64,000 bases of DNA from Streptomyces sp. KL109B (GTDB lineage: Bacteria > Actinomycetota > Actinomycetes > Streptomycetales > Streptomycetaceae): assembly GCF_030766935.1 (NCBI RefSeq), contig NZ_JASERL010000004.1, positions 310,001 to 374,000 of the forward strand, given 5' to 3'. Under the pieces are notes generated by a model. The model was given only the letters and a program-made list of their open reading frames with translations, made no database searches and had not been told where the DNA came from. This document shows positions 8,710 through 16,599 of this stretch, one piece after another. Made by a program: the position numbers and the translations under genes. Numbering within the stretch: the stretch's first letter is position 1; each line of letters opens with the position of its first letter.

Positions 8710-8915
8710 CAGAGCGGTTCCTCGCGCGCGTCGAGCCAGTAATCGAGCTCGGTCCGCCGGATTCGGAGATCACCATTCGGCAGCTTGATGCAGCGCGGGG
8801 CACGGCGCTTGGCGCGCCAGTCGTAGAAGGTTGAGCGCGAGATGCCCAGCTCCTCGCAGACCTCGGCGAGGGTGAGCATCGTGCGCGTTCCGCGCGTTCG
8901 AACAGCGGGGGTCAT
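8709..8915 (-). CDS. xis: Excisionase, MerR-type winged helix
   Basis: A 68-residue protein with a helix-turn-helix, LTLAEVCEELGISRSTFYDW, followed by RRAPRCIKLPNGDLRIRRTE, the standard fold of AICE Xis proteins that bend DNA at att sites. It overlaps rep upstream and int downstream by ATGA junctions, giving a rep-xis-int operon. Confidence 0.92.
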   Translation of the reverse strand: MTPAVRTRGTRTMLTLAEVCEELGISRSTFYDWRAKRRAPRCIKLPNGDLRIRRTELDYWLDAREEPL

Positions 8916-10279
8916 GCGGTGCTCCCTTCACTGAGCAGGGCTTCGCGGGCGGTTTCGCGGTTGATACGGATGTCCTCGGCGATGGACGCGGCGAAGGCGG
9001 ATTCGCCAGGGGTGTGACCGTGGCCGGCGTAGCGCCAGTCGGCGAGGACGAGGGTGGTGTCCGGGTCGGGCAGGCCGAGGGCATCGCGTTGCTGAGCGGC
9101 GCGGTAGTCAGCGCGGACCTGTCGACGTGCGGTGAACGTCGAGGAGTACGTGCGGGACTTGGTCAGGAAGTGGCCGCGAAAGCCGAGCATGTGCGCCCAA
9201 GCCCACAGGCGCCGTTCGGGGTAGAGCGGGTCGAGGTCGTGGCAGGCGCGAATCAGGCGGGAGGTGTGGTCGGGCACGTGCGCGCGGTCAAGCTCGGCGA
9301 GTTCGCCGATTCGGCGGTCCAGGGCGCCGGTTTCCTCGGCGGCCTTGGTGGCGTACTTGGCGACGTAGGAGGTCACCTTGCTCTCGCTGACGTCATCGGT
9401 GTCGAAGGCGGTGATCGCGCTGACGTCGAGCTTCGTGCCCCAGCGCAGGAGCCGGGCCGGCTGGTCACCGACAGGCCGGACTCGCACGCCGACGTAGGGA
9501 TGAACCACGGCCTCCCGGATGCTGTCCGTCAGGAGGTCGATGGTCGCCCAGGGCGGTGGGGGTGTGTCCGGCCCGTCGGGGCCGTCGAGGCGGATGACGG
9601 CATGGAAGTGGATCGCGCCGCGTTTCTGGAACTCGGCGACCTTGTTGAACGACAGGCGGGCGGTGTCCCGGAACGCGGTCTGTGTGAGCCCGGCGGCGGA
9701 GGCGAGTTCGCGGCGCAGGCGGTTGATGAAGCGGTGCCACAGTTCGCCCGCGTGGTTGTTGAAGAGCACGGCGCCCGCGTAGTCGTACGTCTCCGGGGCG
9801 AGTGGCGTGCCGAGAGCGGGATCTGGTTCGGGGTGGCGGGTGCCACAGCGGCAGCGTCCGGAGCCAGTGTCGGGGATGTTGTGGACCGGGCCGAAGGAGG
9901 GTGCGGTGAGGGTGGCGAAGACACGAGGGCGTTCGCGCACGGTGGCGGGGATGTTCATGCGGTCGTCGCCGCTCAGGCCCGCGCGTACGAGGTGGTAGGC
10001 GTCGCCCGCGTAGAGGTAGGCGCAGGGCGGGCAGCGGGTGGCGCGGCGGTTGCCGCAGGCGATGCGGAGCCGGCCGCCGGGCTGCTCGCCGGAGACGGCA
10101 TCGTGCAGCACCCTGCCGGTGACCTTGTCGCGGACGACGGTCCAGCCCGTCAGGTGGATCGGGTCGGCGCAGCCGCCGGTACGGCGGATCTGCTCGCGCC
10201 AGTCGTTGAAGTCGGGGGCGGAGGCGACGCGCAGGAGGTCGCCGAGGACGAGCGGGTCGAGGGTATGGGTGTCAGGCAC
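8912..10279 (-). CDS. repSA: RepSA-like rolling-circle replication initiator
   Basis: A 455-residue initiator, close to the 459 residues of pSAM2 RepSA. The central segment FQKRGAIHFHAVIRLDG holds the HxH metal-binding motif of HUH-type Rep proteins (about residue 225). Two Cys pairs near the N-terminus (RCPPCAY and RCRCGTRH) suggest zinc binding. I chose the GTG at 10279 (VPDTHTLDPL) because it overlaps the end of the upstream ASCH gene by 8 nt; a longer reading frame would begin in the shadow of that gene. It nicks the element's origin to start replication after excision. Confidence 0.9.
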   Translation of the reverse strand: MPDTHTLDPLVLGDLLRVASAPDFNDWREQIRRTGGCADPIHLTGWTVVRDKVTGRVLHDAVSGEQPGGRLRIACGNRRATRCPPCAYLYAGDAYHLVRAGLSGDDRMNIPATVRERPRVFATLTAPSFGPVHNIPDTGSGRCRCGTRHPEPDPALGTPLAPETYDYAGAVLFNNHAGELWHRFINRLRRELASAAGLTQTAFRDTARLSFNKVAEFQKRGAIHFHAVIRLDGPDGPDTPPPPWATIDLLTDSIREAVVHPYVGVRVRPVGDQPARLLRWGTKLDVSAITAFDTDDVSESKVTSYVAKYATKAAEETGALDRRIGELAELDRAHVPDHTSRLIRACHDLDPLYPERRLWAWAHMLGFRGHFLTKSRTYSSTFTARRQVRADYRAAQQRDALGLPDPDTTLVLADWRYAGHGHTPGESAFAASIAEDIRINRETAREALLSEGSTA

Positions 10280-10697
10280 GATCCACCGCCAATGCCATTG
10301 CCGCGGCCGCGAGTTGCGGATCAGGGATCCACAGGCCACGGGCGCCGCGGCAGAACAGGGGATACAGCAGCGGGCGGACATCGGTGAACCGCCAGTGCCA
10401 CCGGCCGGGAGCGGACCACAGGGTGCAGTAGCCGTCGTCCTGGTGACAGTCGACGAGCCGGCCCACCGCGAGAACGGCGCCGTGCGGCTGGGGACGCTTG
10501 AGGAACGGCCGGGCGAGCGGGAGCCCGTACGCGTAGCGGTCGAGGGTGTGCCCGGCATGGATCAAGATCCGGCCGCGATACTTCGTCTCCCAGAAACGGT
10601 TCTCGATCCGCTTCGTGCCGTAGGCGATGCAGGACGCCCAGGGCTGCCACACGGTCAGCGCCCGGATCTCCACGGCCGTACCGGTGGAAGTGGCCAT
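10272..10697 (-). CDS. ASCH-domain protein
   Basis: A 141-residue protein opening with IRALTVWQPWASCIAYGTKR and IENRFWETKYRGRILIHAG, the hallmark of the ASCH (PUA-like) fold. The family binds RNA or modified bases and occurs in many mobile elements. It is tightly packed between the methyltransferase (ATGA overlap at 10697-10700) and rep (8-nt overlap). Coupling to a DNA methyltransferase suggests a role with modified DNA, but that is inference. Confidence 0.75.
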   Translation of the reverse strand: MATSTGTAVEIRALTVWQPWASCIAYGTKRIENRFWETKYRGRILIHAGHTLDRYAYGLPLARPFLKRPQPHGAVLAVGRLVDCHQDDGYCTLWSAPGRWHWRFTDVRPLLYPLFCRGARGLWIPDPQLAAAAMALAVDRA

Positions 10698-12211
10698 CAG
10701 AGCACCTCCAGAAGGCGGGAGGCGATCCACTGGGCGACGTTCGCGGGCACGGCATTGCCCGCCTGTTTGGTCTGCTCGCCGCCGTGTCCCTTGACCTGGT
10801 AGTCGTCAGTGAAGCGCTGGGCTCGCAGGTGCTCGCGCGGGGAGAGCATCCGGAAGTAGCAGTCCTCGATGGCGATCTCGTCCGGGGTGTCCTCGGCGCC
10901 GAGGACGACTCCGGCGGACTCGCGGGTGGCGATCGTGTGCAGCGGCACGGCCGTCGTGGTGGATCCGCCCTTGCGGTACGGGATCACGAGACCGTGGTGG
11001 TTTCCTCCGGCCGTGATCGAGGCGAGCGGATCGGCGATCGCGCGGGTGGTGGAGCCGCCGCCCCGGTGCTCGGTGATGAACGGGGCGGGCAGGAACAGGG
11101 CCTCACTGTCCCGTGTAGTCCGTGTGCGCATCGGGGTGGCCACGGTGGTGGGTTCGGTGTTCCAGCTCCCGCCCGCCGGAACCAGCAGCGGAGGGATCGC
11201 GACACCGTCGCCGATGCGCACGGTGCGGGTGGCCAGGGGTGCGGCGGTGGCGGGTACGGCGCGGCCGTCGCCCTGGTCGGAGTGGTTGACCGTGATCACG
11301 GCGGGGACGCGGTGCTTGGCCAGTCCCAGTTTGATCTTCCGGAGGGTGGAGGCGGCGAGCGGTCCACGGCCGTGCGCGGCACGATCGGCGATGCGGATGC
11401 CGGGGTCCGTCCAGTTGATCGCGGTGGCGGCCGGTCGCACGTACGGTTCAACGAGCTGGTGGCGACAGGTGGGGTTGGGGCAGCGGTAGTCGTACTGCTG
11501 GCGGTACTTGCCGATCTTTCGGCCGTTGCGCCAGGACTGCACGGCCAGCACGTCCGACTCGCAGCCCGAGCACCAGGCCGCAGGCCGTACGTCGAGATTC
11601 GGGGCGCGCATCGCGGTGCGGGTGAAGACGATGAAGATCCGGTCCCGCCACTGCGGAGCGTGCGGATTCACATCACCGTCGCCGACGTGCGCGGCGGACA
11701 CCGAGACGATCTGATAGCGGAAACCGAGGATCTCCATGCCGTGCAGCCACCAGGAGAACAGCGGCCAGGCGGTCGCGAAGCGCGGCACGTTCTCGCAGAC
11801 CACGGCATCGAAGTTGTGGACCTCGGCGGCGCGCAGGATGTCGTACGCCGTGGCACGGGTACGCTCCCAGGCCGCATCCTGCATCGGGCCTTCCTCGAAC
11901 AGGTCCAACTGGCCCACCGTGGGCGATCCTTTGGGACGGCTCACACCGTCGGCAGGGCTGCCCTCGGTGCAGATCGGGGAGCCGACCAGGACGCGGGCCC
12001 TGGGCAGACGACGCATGTCGTAGTGGTCGAGGTCGACACAGAGGTGATCTGCCTCAGGGAAGTTAGCGGCATGGGTCTCGACCGCACGGTCCCAGTGATT
12101 CGCACCGAGGACGACGTCGAAGCCGGCCCGCCGGAAGCCGTCGGAGTCCCCGCCCGCGCCGCAGAACAGATGGATGGACGTAGGTCGGGAGGTCGCGGAC
12201 CGGCGCATCAT
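10697..12211 (-). CDS. C5-type DNA cytosine methyltransferase with atypical active-site loop and zinc ribbon
   Basis: A 504-residue SAM-dependent methyltransferase. Motif I is SIHLFCGAGGDSDGFRRAGF. The catalytic loop reads VGSPICTEGSPADG instead of the usual GxPCQxxS, but keeps a Cys in the expected place. ENVPRFATAW corresponds to motif VI, and the C-terminal AGNAVPANVAQW to motif X. Between the halves, CSGCESDVLAV...YRCPNPTCRHQ forms a likely zinc ribbon in the target-recognition region. The first of two adjacent ATGs (12211) overlaps the upstream TGA. No restriction partner is adjacent, so it may protect the element from host restriction in the recipient. Confidence 0.85.
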   Translation of the reverse strand: MMRRSATSRPTSIHLFCGAGGDSDGFRRAGFDVVLGANHWDRAVETHAANFPEADHLCVDLDHYDMRRLPRARVLVGSPICTEGSPADGVSRPKGSPTVGQLDLFEEGPMQDAAWERTRATAYDILRAAEVHNFDAVVCENVPRFATAWPLFSWWLHGMEILGFRYQIVSVSAAHVGDGDVNPHAPQWRDRIFIVFTRTAMRAPNLDVRPAAWCSGCESDVLAVQSWRNGRKIGKYRQQYDYRCPNPTCRHQLVEPYVRPAATAINWTDPGIRIADRAAHGRGPLAASTLRKIKLGLAKHRVPAVITVNHSDQGDGRAVPATAAPLATRTVRIGDGVAIPPLLVPAGGSWNTEPTTVATPMRTRTTRDSEALFLPAPFITEHRGGGSTTRAIADPLASITAGGNHHGLVIPYRKGGSTTTAVPLHTIATRESAGVVLGAEDTPDEIAIEDCYFRMLSPREHLRAQRFTDDYQVKGHGGEQTKQAGNAVPANVAQWIASRLLEVL

Positions 12212-12411
12212 CGGGTCACCCCCGTCAGTAAGGCTGGGCGGACATCCAGACGCCTCGGGCAGGTGCCAGTGCCCCGGCATGCCGGGCAATCGACGATGAC
12301 CGTGCGCAGGTGGCCTTGTGCGTCGCGACCGAGGCCGGAAGATACGGCGGCGGTGGCGAAGCCGTCGCAGTTCGGGCAGATCCGAACCGCGGCGATCGGT
12401 CGCTCGGGCAT
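12208..12411 (-). CDS. Small zinc-ribbon protein
   Basis: 67 residues with two Cys pairs: ICPNCDGF near residue 12 and VDCPACRGTGTC near residue 45. The second resembles a DnaJ-type CxxCxGxG module. ATGA overlap with the methyltransferase. Function unknown; similar microproteins recur further along this operon. Confidence 0.7.
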   Translation of the reverse strand: MPERPIAAVRICPNCDGFATAAVSSGLGRDAQGHLRTVIVDCPACRGTGTCPRRLDVRPALLTGVTR

Positions 12412-12500
12412 GATGAGAGTTCCTTCCGGTTCATTGGATCGGGCAGGGGCACGGCTCCGGAGCGGAGGAAACTTGGCGGTTGAGGCCGCTCCGGGGCCGG

Positions 12501-12839
12501 TCAGCGGCGGCGGGTGTCCGTGGTGAGGATCGAGCGGGCCACCAGTGCGACGACCGCGAGCGAGGCGGCGGTGATGGCGACCGCCAGGAGCATGGAGACC
12601 AACACGGCTCCGACCGTGAGTACGGCGAGGACCCCGCCGACGGCGGCCAGGGCGAGCGCACCGGGGGTGAGCCGCGCGACGGGTCGTGACGTGGTGGGTG
12701 CGACCGGGGTCGGGGGGTGGTGCTGGCAACCGCACGATCCGTGACCGTTCTCGTACGGTGCGACGGCGCCGAGGGTAGTGATGGTCGGGACCATCTCACC
12801 GGTGGGCCGTTCGTTGACCGGGATCCTGGGCTTGAACAT
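12501..12839 (-). CDS. SpdB-like spread protein, membrane
   Basis: 112 residues. The N-terminal MFKPRIPVNERPTGEMVPT and Cys/His-rich ENGHGSCGCQHHP parts are followed by two hydrophobic segments (about 55-105) and a basic tail. This architecture and its place between rep and tra match the spread proteins of Streptomyces plasmids and AICEs, which move the element from one mycelial compartment to the next. Start ATG at 12839, with GGGAG upstream. Confidence 0.7.
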   Translation of the reverse strand: MFKPRIPVNERPTGEMVPTITTLGAVAPYENGHGSCGCQHHPPTPVAPTTSRPVARLTPGALALAAVGGVLAVLTVGAVLVSMLLAVAITAASLAVVALVARSILTTDTRRR

Positions 12840-12865
12840 GCGTGGAACTCCCTTCTCCGTGCGGG

Positions 12866-13021
12866 CTAGTTGAGGAACGGACTGATGACGGGCGCGAGCG
12901 GGCTGGCGGCGAGGAGGTAGCCGCCGAGAAGCAGTGCGACGATCAGCCACCAGGGCAGGCGGACGAGCTTGATACCGAGCACGCCGACGCAAAGGACGAA
13001 GAACCAGAGCGGAACGTCCAT
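12866..13021 (-). CDS. Small membrane protein (51 aa), probable spread accessory
   Basis: ATG at 13021, stop TAG at 12866-12868. The product (MDVPLWFFVLCVGVLGIKLV, then a second hydrophobic stretch LIVALLLGGYLLAASPLAP) is almost entirely two membrane helices. GGAAG lies upstream in the short gap after the DUF2637 gene. Tiny two-helix proteins are common between spd genes. Confidence 0.65.
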   Translation of the reverse strand: MDVPLWFFVLCVGVLGIKLVRLPWWLIVALLLGGYLLAASPLAPVISPFLN

Positions 13022-13033
13022 GGCTTCTTCCTC

Positions 13034-13699
13034 TCAGTCGAGTTGGGCGGCCAGGGATTCGGCCATCGGACCGGGCACGCCGAGACGGGCGCGCAGGGTG
13101 TCGGCGTCGATCGCGTCGCCAGTCGCGGTGCGATGCGCATCGGCGATCTTCCGGGCACGTTCCACCAGTGCCGGGGGCACCGAGATCGAGGCCGGAGCGG
13201 GAGCAGGCAAGGCTGCGGCAGGCTCGGGGGTGGGGAGCGGAGCGGCAGGACCTTCGGAAGCCGCAGGATGATCGCGTTTGAGGTCCTCAACGGCGATCTT
13301 GTTCGATGACGGATCCGACGTCAGGGTGTTCGGCGCGGGGTCGGGGTTGTGGGCGAGCAAGGTGCCGCCGAGGAAGGCGAGCGCGGGCCAGCCGGCGACC
13401 AGGAATCGCAGCCACGCGGGAGCATGGCCGAGGTCGAGGAATCCAGCGGTGGCGACGTTCGCGCCCAGCGACGCGATCAGCGCGACCACGAACCACGACC
13501 ACGCCAGACGGCGGGTGCGACCGGTGCGGAGCCGTCGCCAGGCAGCCACGAGCAGCAGGTCGACGGAGATCGGGTATGCCCAGGCCTTCCATCCGGCCTG
13601 CCCAGCCGCTTCGGCGATGTCGTGCAGGTGGGCGAAGGACAGCGCCCCAGCGATCACGGCCTGCACAAGGACGGCGTCCGGGCGGATCGAGCGGTTCAC
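13034..13699 (-). CDS. DUF2637 membrane protein (SpdA/SpdB2-like)
   Basis: 221 residues. Four hydrophobic segments (about 10-30, 43-58, 72-92 and 103-120) correspond to the DUF2637 domain of actinomycete plasmid and AICE spread proteins. A Pro/Ala linker and a small C-terminal helical domain (VERARKIADAHR...DTLRARLGVPG) resembling a helix-turn-helix follow. I chose the GTG at 13699 because GGAGGTGA lies 6 nt upstream. It probably acts with the neighbouring small membrane proteins in intramycelial spread. Confidence 0.75.
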   Translation of the reverse strand: MNRSIRPDAVLVQAVIAGALSFAHLHDIAEAAGQAGWKAWAYPISVDLLLVAAWRRLRTGRTRRLAWSWFVVALIASLGANVATAGFLDLGHAPAWLRFLVAGWPALAFLGGTLLAHNPDPAPNTLTSDPSSNKIAVEDLKRDHPAASEGPAAPLPTPEPAAALPAPAPASISVPPALVERARKIADAHRTATGDAIDADTLRARLGVPGPMAESLAAQLD

Positions 13700-13780
13700 G
13701 GTCTTCACCTCCTTCAAGTGGGGTGGGAACCGGGACGGGGCGGGGCTCACGCGGTCCGGCCGCCCGGTCCCGGTGTGCTG

Positions 13781-13960
13781 TCAGCGGCGGTTGAGACCGG
13801 GGCAGCCATTGATCATGTGGTCCAGGCACTGCGGGCAGTCCTGCCGGGGACCGAGCGCCCGGTGCACCTCGGGGTTGTGCGCGTGCCGCCAGCACTGCGG
13901 GCACTCGCCCTTCGGCGTGGACGATCCAGCAGCAGGCGAAGACGTTCCGAACAGACCCAT
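13781..13960 (-). CDS. Small zinc-binding protein (59 aa)
   Basis: MGLFGTSSPAAGSS leader, then CPQCWRHAHNPEVH and CPQCLDHMINGC, giving two CPxC pairs and three His. GAGGAG lies 6 nt upstream of the ATG; a GTG one codon earlier is possible. Conserved-looking AICE microprotein of unknown role. Confidence 0.65.
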   Translation of the reverse strand: MGLFGTSSPAAGSSTPKGECPQCWRHAHNPEVHRALGPRQDCPQCLDHMINGCPGLNRR

Positions 13961-13990
13961 CACGGGCTCCTCTCGTGTGGTCGGGATTGC

Positions 13991-14176
13991 TCAGTTCCGG
14001 GCTGCTTCGCCGGAGCCCAGGCAGGCCAGGCACAGGCCCGTTTGCTGGGCGTCGGTGGTCTCGCGCTTACGGCCGACCCGGACGGACACGGAGACCTCTC
14101 CGGAGCCCTTGCAGACCGAGCACTTCACCGGCTCCGCAGGGGCGGAAGTGGGCTTCTTGCGGCGTGGAACGGTCAT
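13991..14176 (-). CDS. DnaJ-type zinc-finger microprotein (61 aa)
   Basis: Two CxxCxGxG motifs (CSVCKGSGEV and CLACLGSGEA) flank a basic strand, MTVPRRKKP at the start. This is half of a DnaJ cysteine-rich domain, so it probably binds one zinc and a peptide or nucleic acid. It lies in the spd-tra gene string. Confidence 0.7.
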   Translation of the reverse strand: MTVPRRKKPTSAPAEPVKCSVCKGSGEVSVSVRVGRKRETTDAQQTGLCLACLGSGEAARN

Positions 14177-14179
14177 GGA

Positions 14180-14368
14180 TCACCCCTCCGATCCGGGGCG
14201 CTCGGTGCCGCCGGAGTCGGGCGGGACACCGTCCACGGGAAGCGAGAGGGCCAGACCGCCACCGACGACGTCGGCGAAGTCCCGGTCCGCGCCTGGATAT
14301 TCGGCGTAGAGGACGAGGTCACCGATCATCAGGACCGTGCGGTTGAAGTCGTCACAGTGGTCGCACAT
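14180..14368 (-). CDS. Hypothetical AICE protein (62 aa)
   Basis: MCDHCDDFNRTVLMIGDLVL, then an acidic middle part. One CxxC pair. The next gene downstream starts 3 nt after its stop and the preceding stop is 5 nt upstream, so it belongs to the operon. The start is uncertain (ATG 14368 or GTG 14371). Function unknown. Confidence 0.55.
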   Translation of the reverse strand: MCDHCDDFNRTVLMIGDLVLYAEYPGADRDFADVVGGGLALSLPVDGVPPDSGGTERPGSEG

Positions 14369-14373
14369 CACGA

Positions 14374-14637
14374 TCAGCTCGCCTTCGTCAATGTGCCGAT
14401 CGCGGGCGTGTCCTGGGCGGTGGCCCATTCCTCGACGGCGGCGGCGTACTCAGTCACCGCGTTGACGAGGTCACGAGTGAAGGCGCGGTGGTCGGCCGTC
14501 GACATGGAATCGAAGAGCGAGACGCACAGCACCTGACCGGAGTCGTCGAGGGCGAGGATCGGGGCGTGGTCGATGCCGTAGGTGTGGCACCGGATCGTGG
14601 TGTCGGCGGTGGGATGGAACGAGGCGGACAGGCTCAT
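14374..14637 (-). CDS. Hypothetical AICE protein (87 aa)
   Basis: MSLSASFHPTADTTIRCHTY... followed by LALDDSGQVLCVSLFDS and a C-terminal helix (HRAFTRDLVNAVTEYAAAVE). It looks like a small alpha/beta protein. GGAAGG lies upstream of the ATG at 14637. No family recognised. Confidence 0.6.
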   Translation of the reverse strand: MSLSASFHPTADTTIRCHTYGIDHAPILALDDSGQVLCVSLFDSMSTADHRAFTRDLVNAVTEYAAAVEEWATAQDTPAIGTLTKAS

Positions 14638-14724
14638 GACCGGGCCTTCCTTCCGGAGTTCGGGCATGGCAGGGGTAGGGACGTGGCGCGAGGCGGTCGC
14701 GCCGACCGGGTTGGAGTGAGCGGG

Positions 14725-16077
14725 TTACGGCGCGGTAGCCGGGGCCGATTCCGTGGCTGGAGCCGGCGCGGGCAGCAGCGCGGCGGGCCGGTAAGCGGCC
14801 AGAGCGGGAATCTCGGGAGTGAGGTGGGCGAACTTGCGGCACACGGCGACCACTTCACCGATCGAGGTCTTCGGCGTACGGATCCGGGTCCAGTTGCCCG
14901 AGGAGTCACCGGCCACGGCCATTCCGGCTCGCTCGGAGGCGATCGCGGTGGCCGCCTGCACGGCGAGGTCGTTGATGTCGCCCAGGCCCATCTCCGCCGT
15001 CTGCTTGTCGTTGCAGCGATGCGTGACCCGGTTGGTCAACTGCGCCCGCAACGCAGTGGCGCCCTTTCCCAGCTCCGAACCGAAGCGCTGACCGGCGATC
15101 TCCAGATGGATGCCGACCGCGCGGGAAAGCTGGGCAAGCCTCACGAGCTGGGTGACCATGCGATCCCGCCGCACGGTGTCGACCTTGGAAGCGACGAGGA
15201 AGAGTTCGGCAATCTCGTCGACCAGGACCACGATCGGTACCGGCCGCAGCTTGGCGGGCAGGCCCCAGATGTCGGACGTGATGTCCTCCAATGGGGTGTC
15301 CGGGGCGATGCCCTGATGCAGGCACAGCAGGTCGAAGCGGTCCTCCATCTCCCCCACCAGCGCATCGAGCAGGCCGTCTGCCTCGTCCGGCGTGGTGGCC
15401 AGCGCCGTCAGCCGGGGCGCGAAGGCGTTTTGCTCGACCCCTCGCTTGCAGTCGATCCCGACCACGGCCACATGCAGCGGCGCCAGCGCCTTGATCAGGC
15501 AGCGCTGGAACATCGACTTGCCCGACTTGGTGGCGCCCAGGGTCAGGCCGTGTGGCGAATCCTGGTAGTCACGCACGTACGGGAGTCCGTCCTCGCGCAG
15601 CGCGACCACAGCCGACAACGGGCCGGGGGCGAGACGACGTGGCATGCGGACCCTGGCGAGGATGTCGAAGGCGATCAGCCGTACCGAGACAAAGCCAGGC
15701 TTGAGTTCGACGACGTGCACCGAGTGCACTGCCCAAGCGTGCCGCAGCCGCTCAGCAGCCTTGGTCACGTCCTCCGGGGTCAGGCCGGCGGGAAGCTTCA
15801 TCCGCAGCCGCGCACCGGTCGCAGTGGGTCGGATGCCGTGCACCCGAGGGATCCGAGGGCGGGCCACTTCAGCGCTGACCGCCTTCTTGGCGAACACCTT
15901 CCACCAGGCCGGGGTCACCGTCAGCGCACACGCCTCCATGGTCTGCCGGTAGGGGAAGAACACCCGCGCCATTGCAAGCGGCAGACCGAACAGGACCCAG
16001 TACACGGCCGGAGCCTTGGCCCGCGCGATCAATGCGAGCACCACCAACGCGACGACGAGCCATAACAGTCCGGTCAT
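14725..16077 (-). CDS. traSA: TraSA-like FtsK/SpoIIIE DNA translocase (conjugal transfer)
   Basis: 450 residues. N-terminal membrane anchor (about 1-45), then the FtsK/SpoIIIE motor with Walker A GATKSGKS (about 181) and Walker B IVVLVDEIAEL (about 275). A short C-terminal region would hold the DNA-recognition helices. In Streptomyces elements this single hexameric motor pumps double-stranded DNA into the recipient, with no relaxase or pilus. It is the only conjugation gene needed. It lies 6 nt downstream of an OB-like protein gene. Confidence 0.92.
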   Translation of the reverse strand: MTGLLWLVVALVVLALIARAKAPAVYWVLFGLPLAMARVFFPYRQTMEACALTVTPAWWKVFAKKAVSAEVARPRIPRVHGIRPTATGARLRMKLPAGLTPEDVTKAAERLRHAWAVHSVHVVELKPGFVSVRLIAFDILARVRMPRRLAPGPLSAVVALREDGLPYVRDYQDSPHGLTLGATKSGKSMFQRCLIKALAPLHVAVVGIDCKRGVEQNAFAPRLTALATTPDEADGLLDALVGEMEDRFDLLCLHQGIAPDTPLEDITSDIWGLPAKLRPVPIVVLVDEIAELFLVASKVDTVRRDRMVTQLVRLAQLSRAVGIHLEIAGQRFGSELGKGATALRAQLTNRVTHRCNDKQTAEMGLGDINDLAVQAATAIASERAGMAVAGDSSGNWTRIRTPKTSIGEVVAVCRKFAHLTPEIPALAAYRPAALLPAPAPATESAPATAP

Positions 16078-16083
16078 CGCAGG

Positions 16084-16431
16084 TCAGCCCTTACCGTTCG
16101 AGCCGGCCGGGGTCAGGGTCTTCGCGGTGACCGCGATCGCGCGATAGCTGATGCCGTGCCCGAAGTCGTTCTCCCACGGACGCGCCACCAGACCGGGCAG
16201 CTCCACCGACATACCGGGCGCCAGATCGGGCTGGATGCCGTCCTCGGCGACCACGACCGTCACGGCGTCCGGACGAGCGTCCACGATCACCGCCACGTTC
16301 ACGTTGTACAGGGTCTTTCCAGAGGTCCGGTCGGTCGCGATCTCGCCGGTCTCCCGGTTCTTGACCTTGGTTTCCGGCTCCTGGATCAACATCACCGTCA
16401 TCTCACGGGTGTCCACAGGAATCTGACGCAT
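16084..16431 (-). CDS. Conserved AICE protein upstream of tra
   Basis: 115 residues, mostly beta-strand: MRQIPVDTREMTVMLIQEPE..., TLYNVNVAVIVDARPDAVTV, GMSVELPGLVARPWEND. It resembles an OB-fold, SSB-like protein, a common gene directly upstream of tra in AICEs. First gene of the leftward transfer operon, divergent from the regulator at 16600. Role unknown. Confidence 0.65.
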   Translation of the reverse strand: MRQIPVDTREMTVMLIQEPETKVKNRETGEIATDRTSGKTLYNVNVAVIVDARPDAVTVVVAEDGIQPDLAPGMSVELPGLVARPWENDFGHGISYRAIAVTAKTLTPAGSNGKG

Positions 16432-16526
16432 CGTCTCTTCTCCTGATCTCGCGGTGAGTTGAGATTCGCCAGTACGGCGACCAGATCAGGGAAGCGCTAC
16501 AAGGGGTGGACGCATCTCGGTCCGGA

Positions 16527-16566
16527 GGGACGTTGTGGGACGTCTCCAGAAGGGGTAAAACGTCCT
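16527..16566. promoter_or_regulatory. Repeated GGGACGT boxes in the divergent tra/regulator promoter
   Basis: GGGACGT occurs at 16527-16533 and again exactly 10 bp later at 16537-16543. The complement ACGTCCT follows at 16560-16566. The spacing (one helical turn) and position between the divergent transfer operon and the HTH gene fit an operator bound by the element's own regulator. Confidence 0.5.
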
Positions 16567-16599
16567 TAGCCGTCCGAGCCTCAGGGAAGGACCGCGGAC

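Noticed and set aside
10697..12211. Complete restriction-modification system
   Set aside because: No restriction endonuclease gene is adjacent; the neighbours are an ASCH protein and a zinc microprotein.
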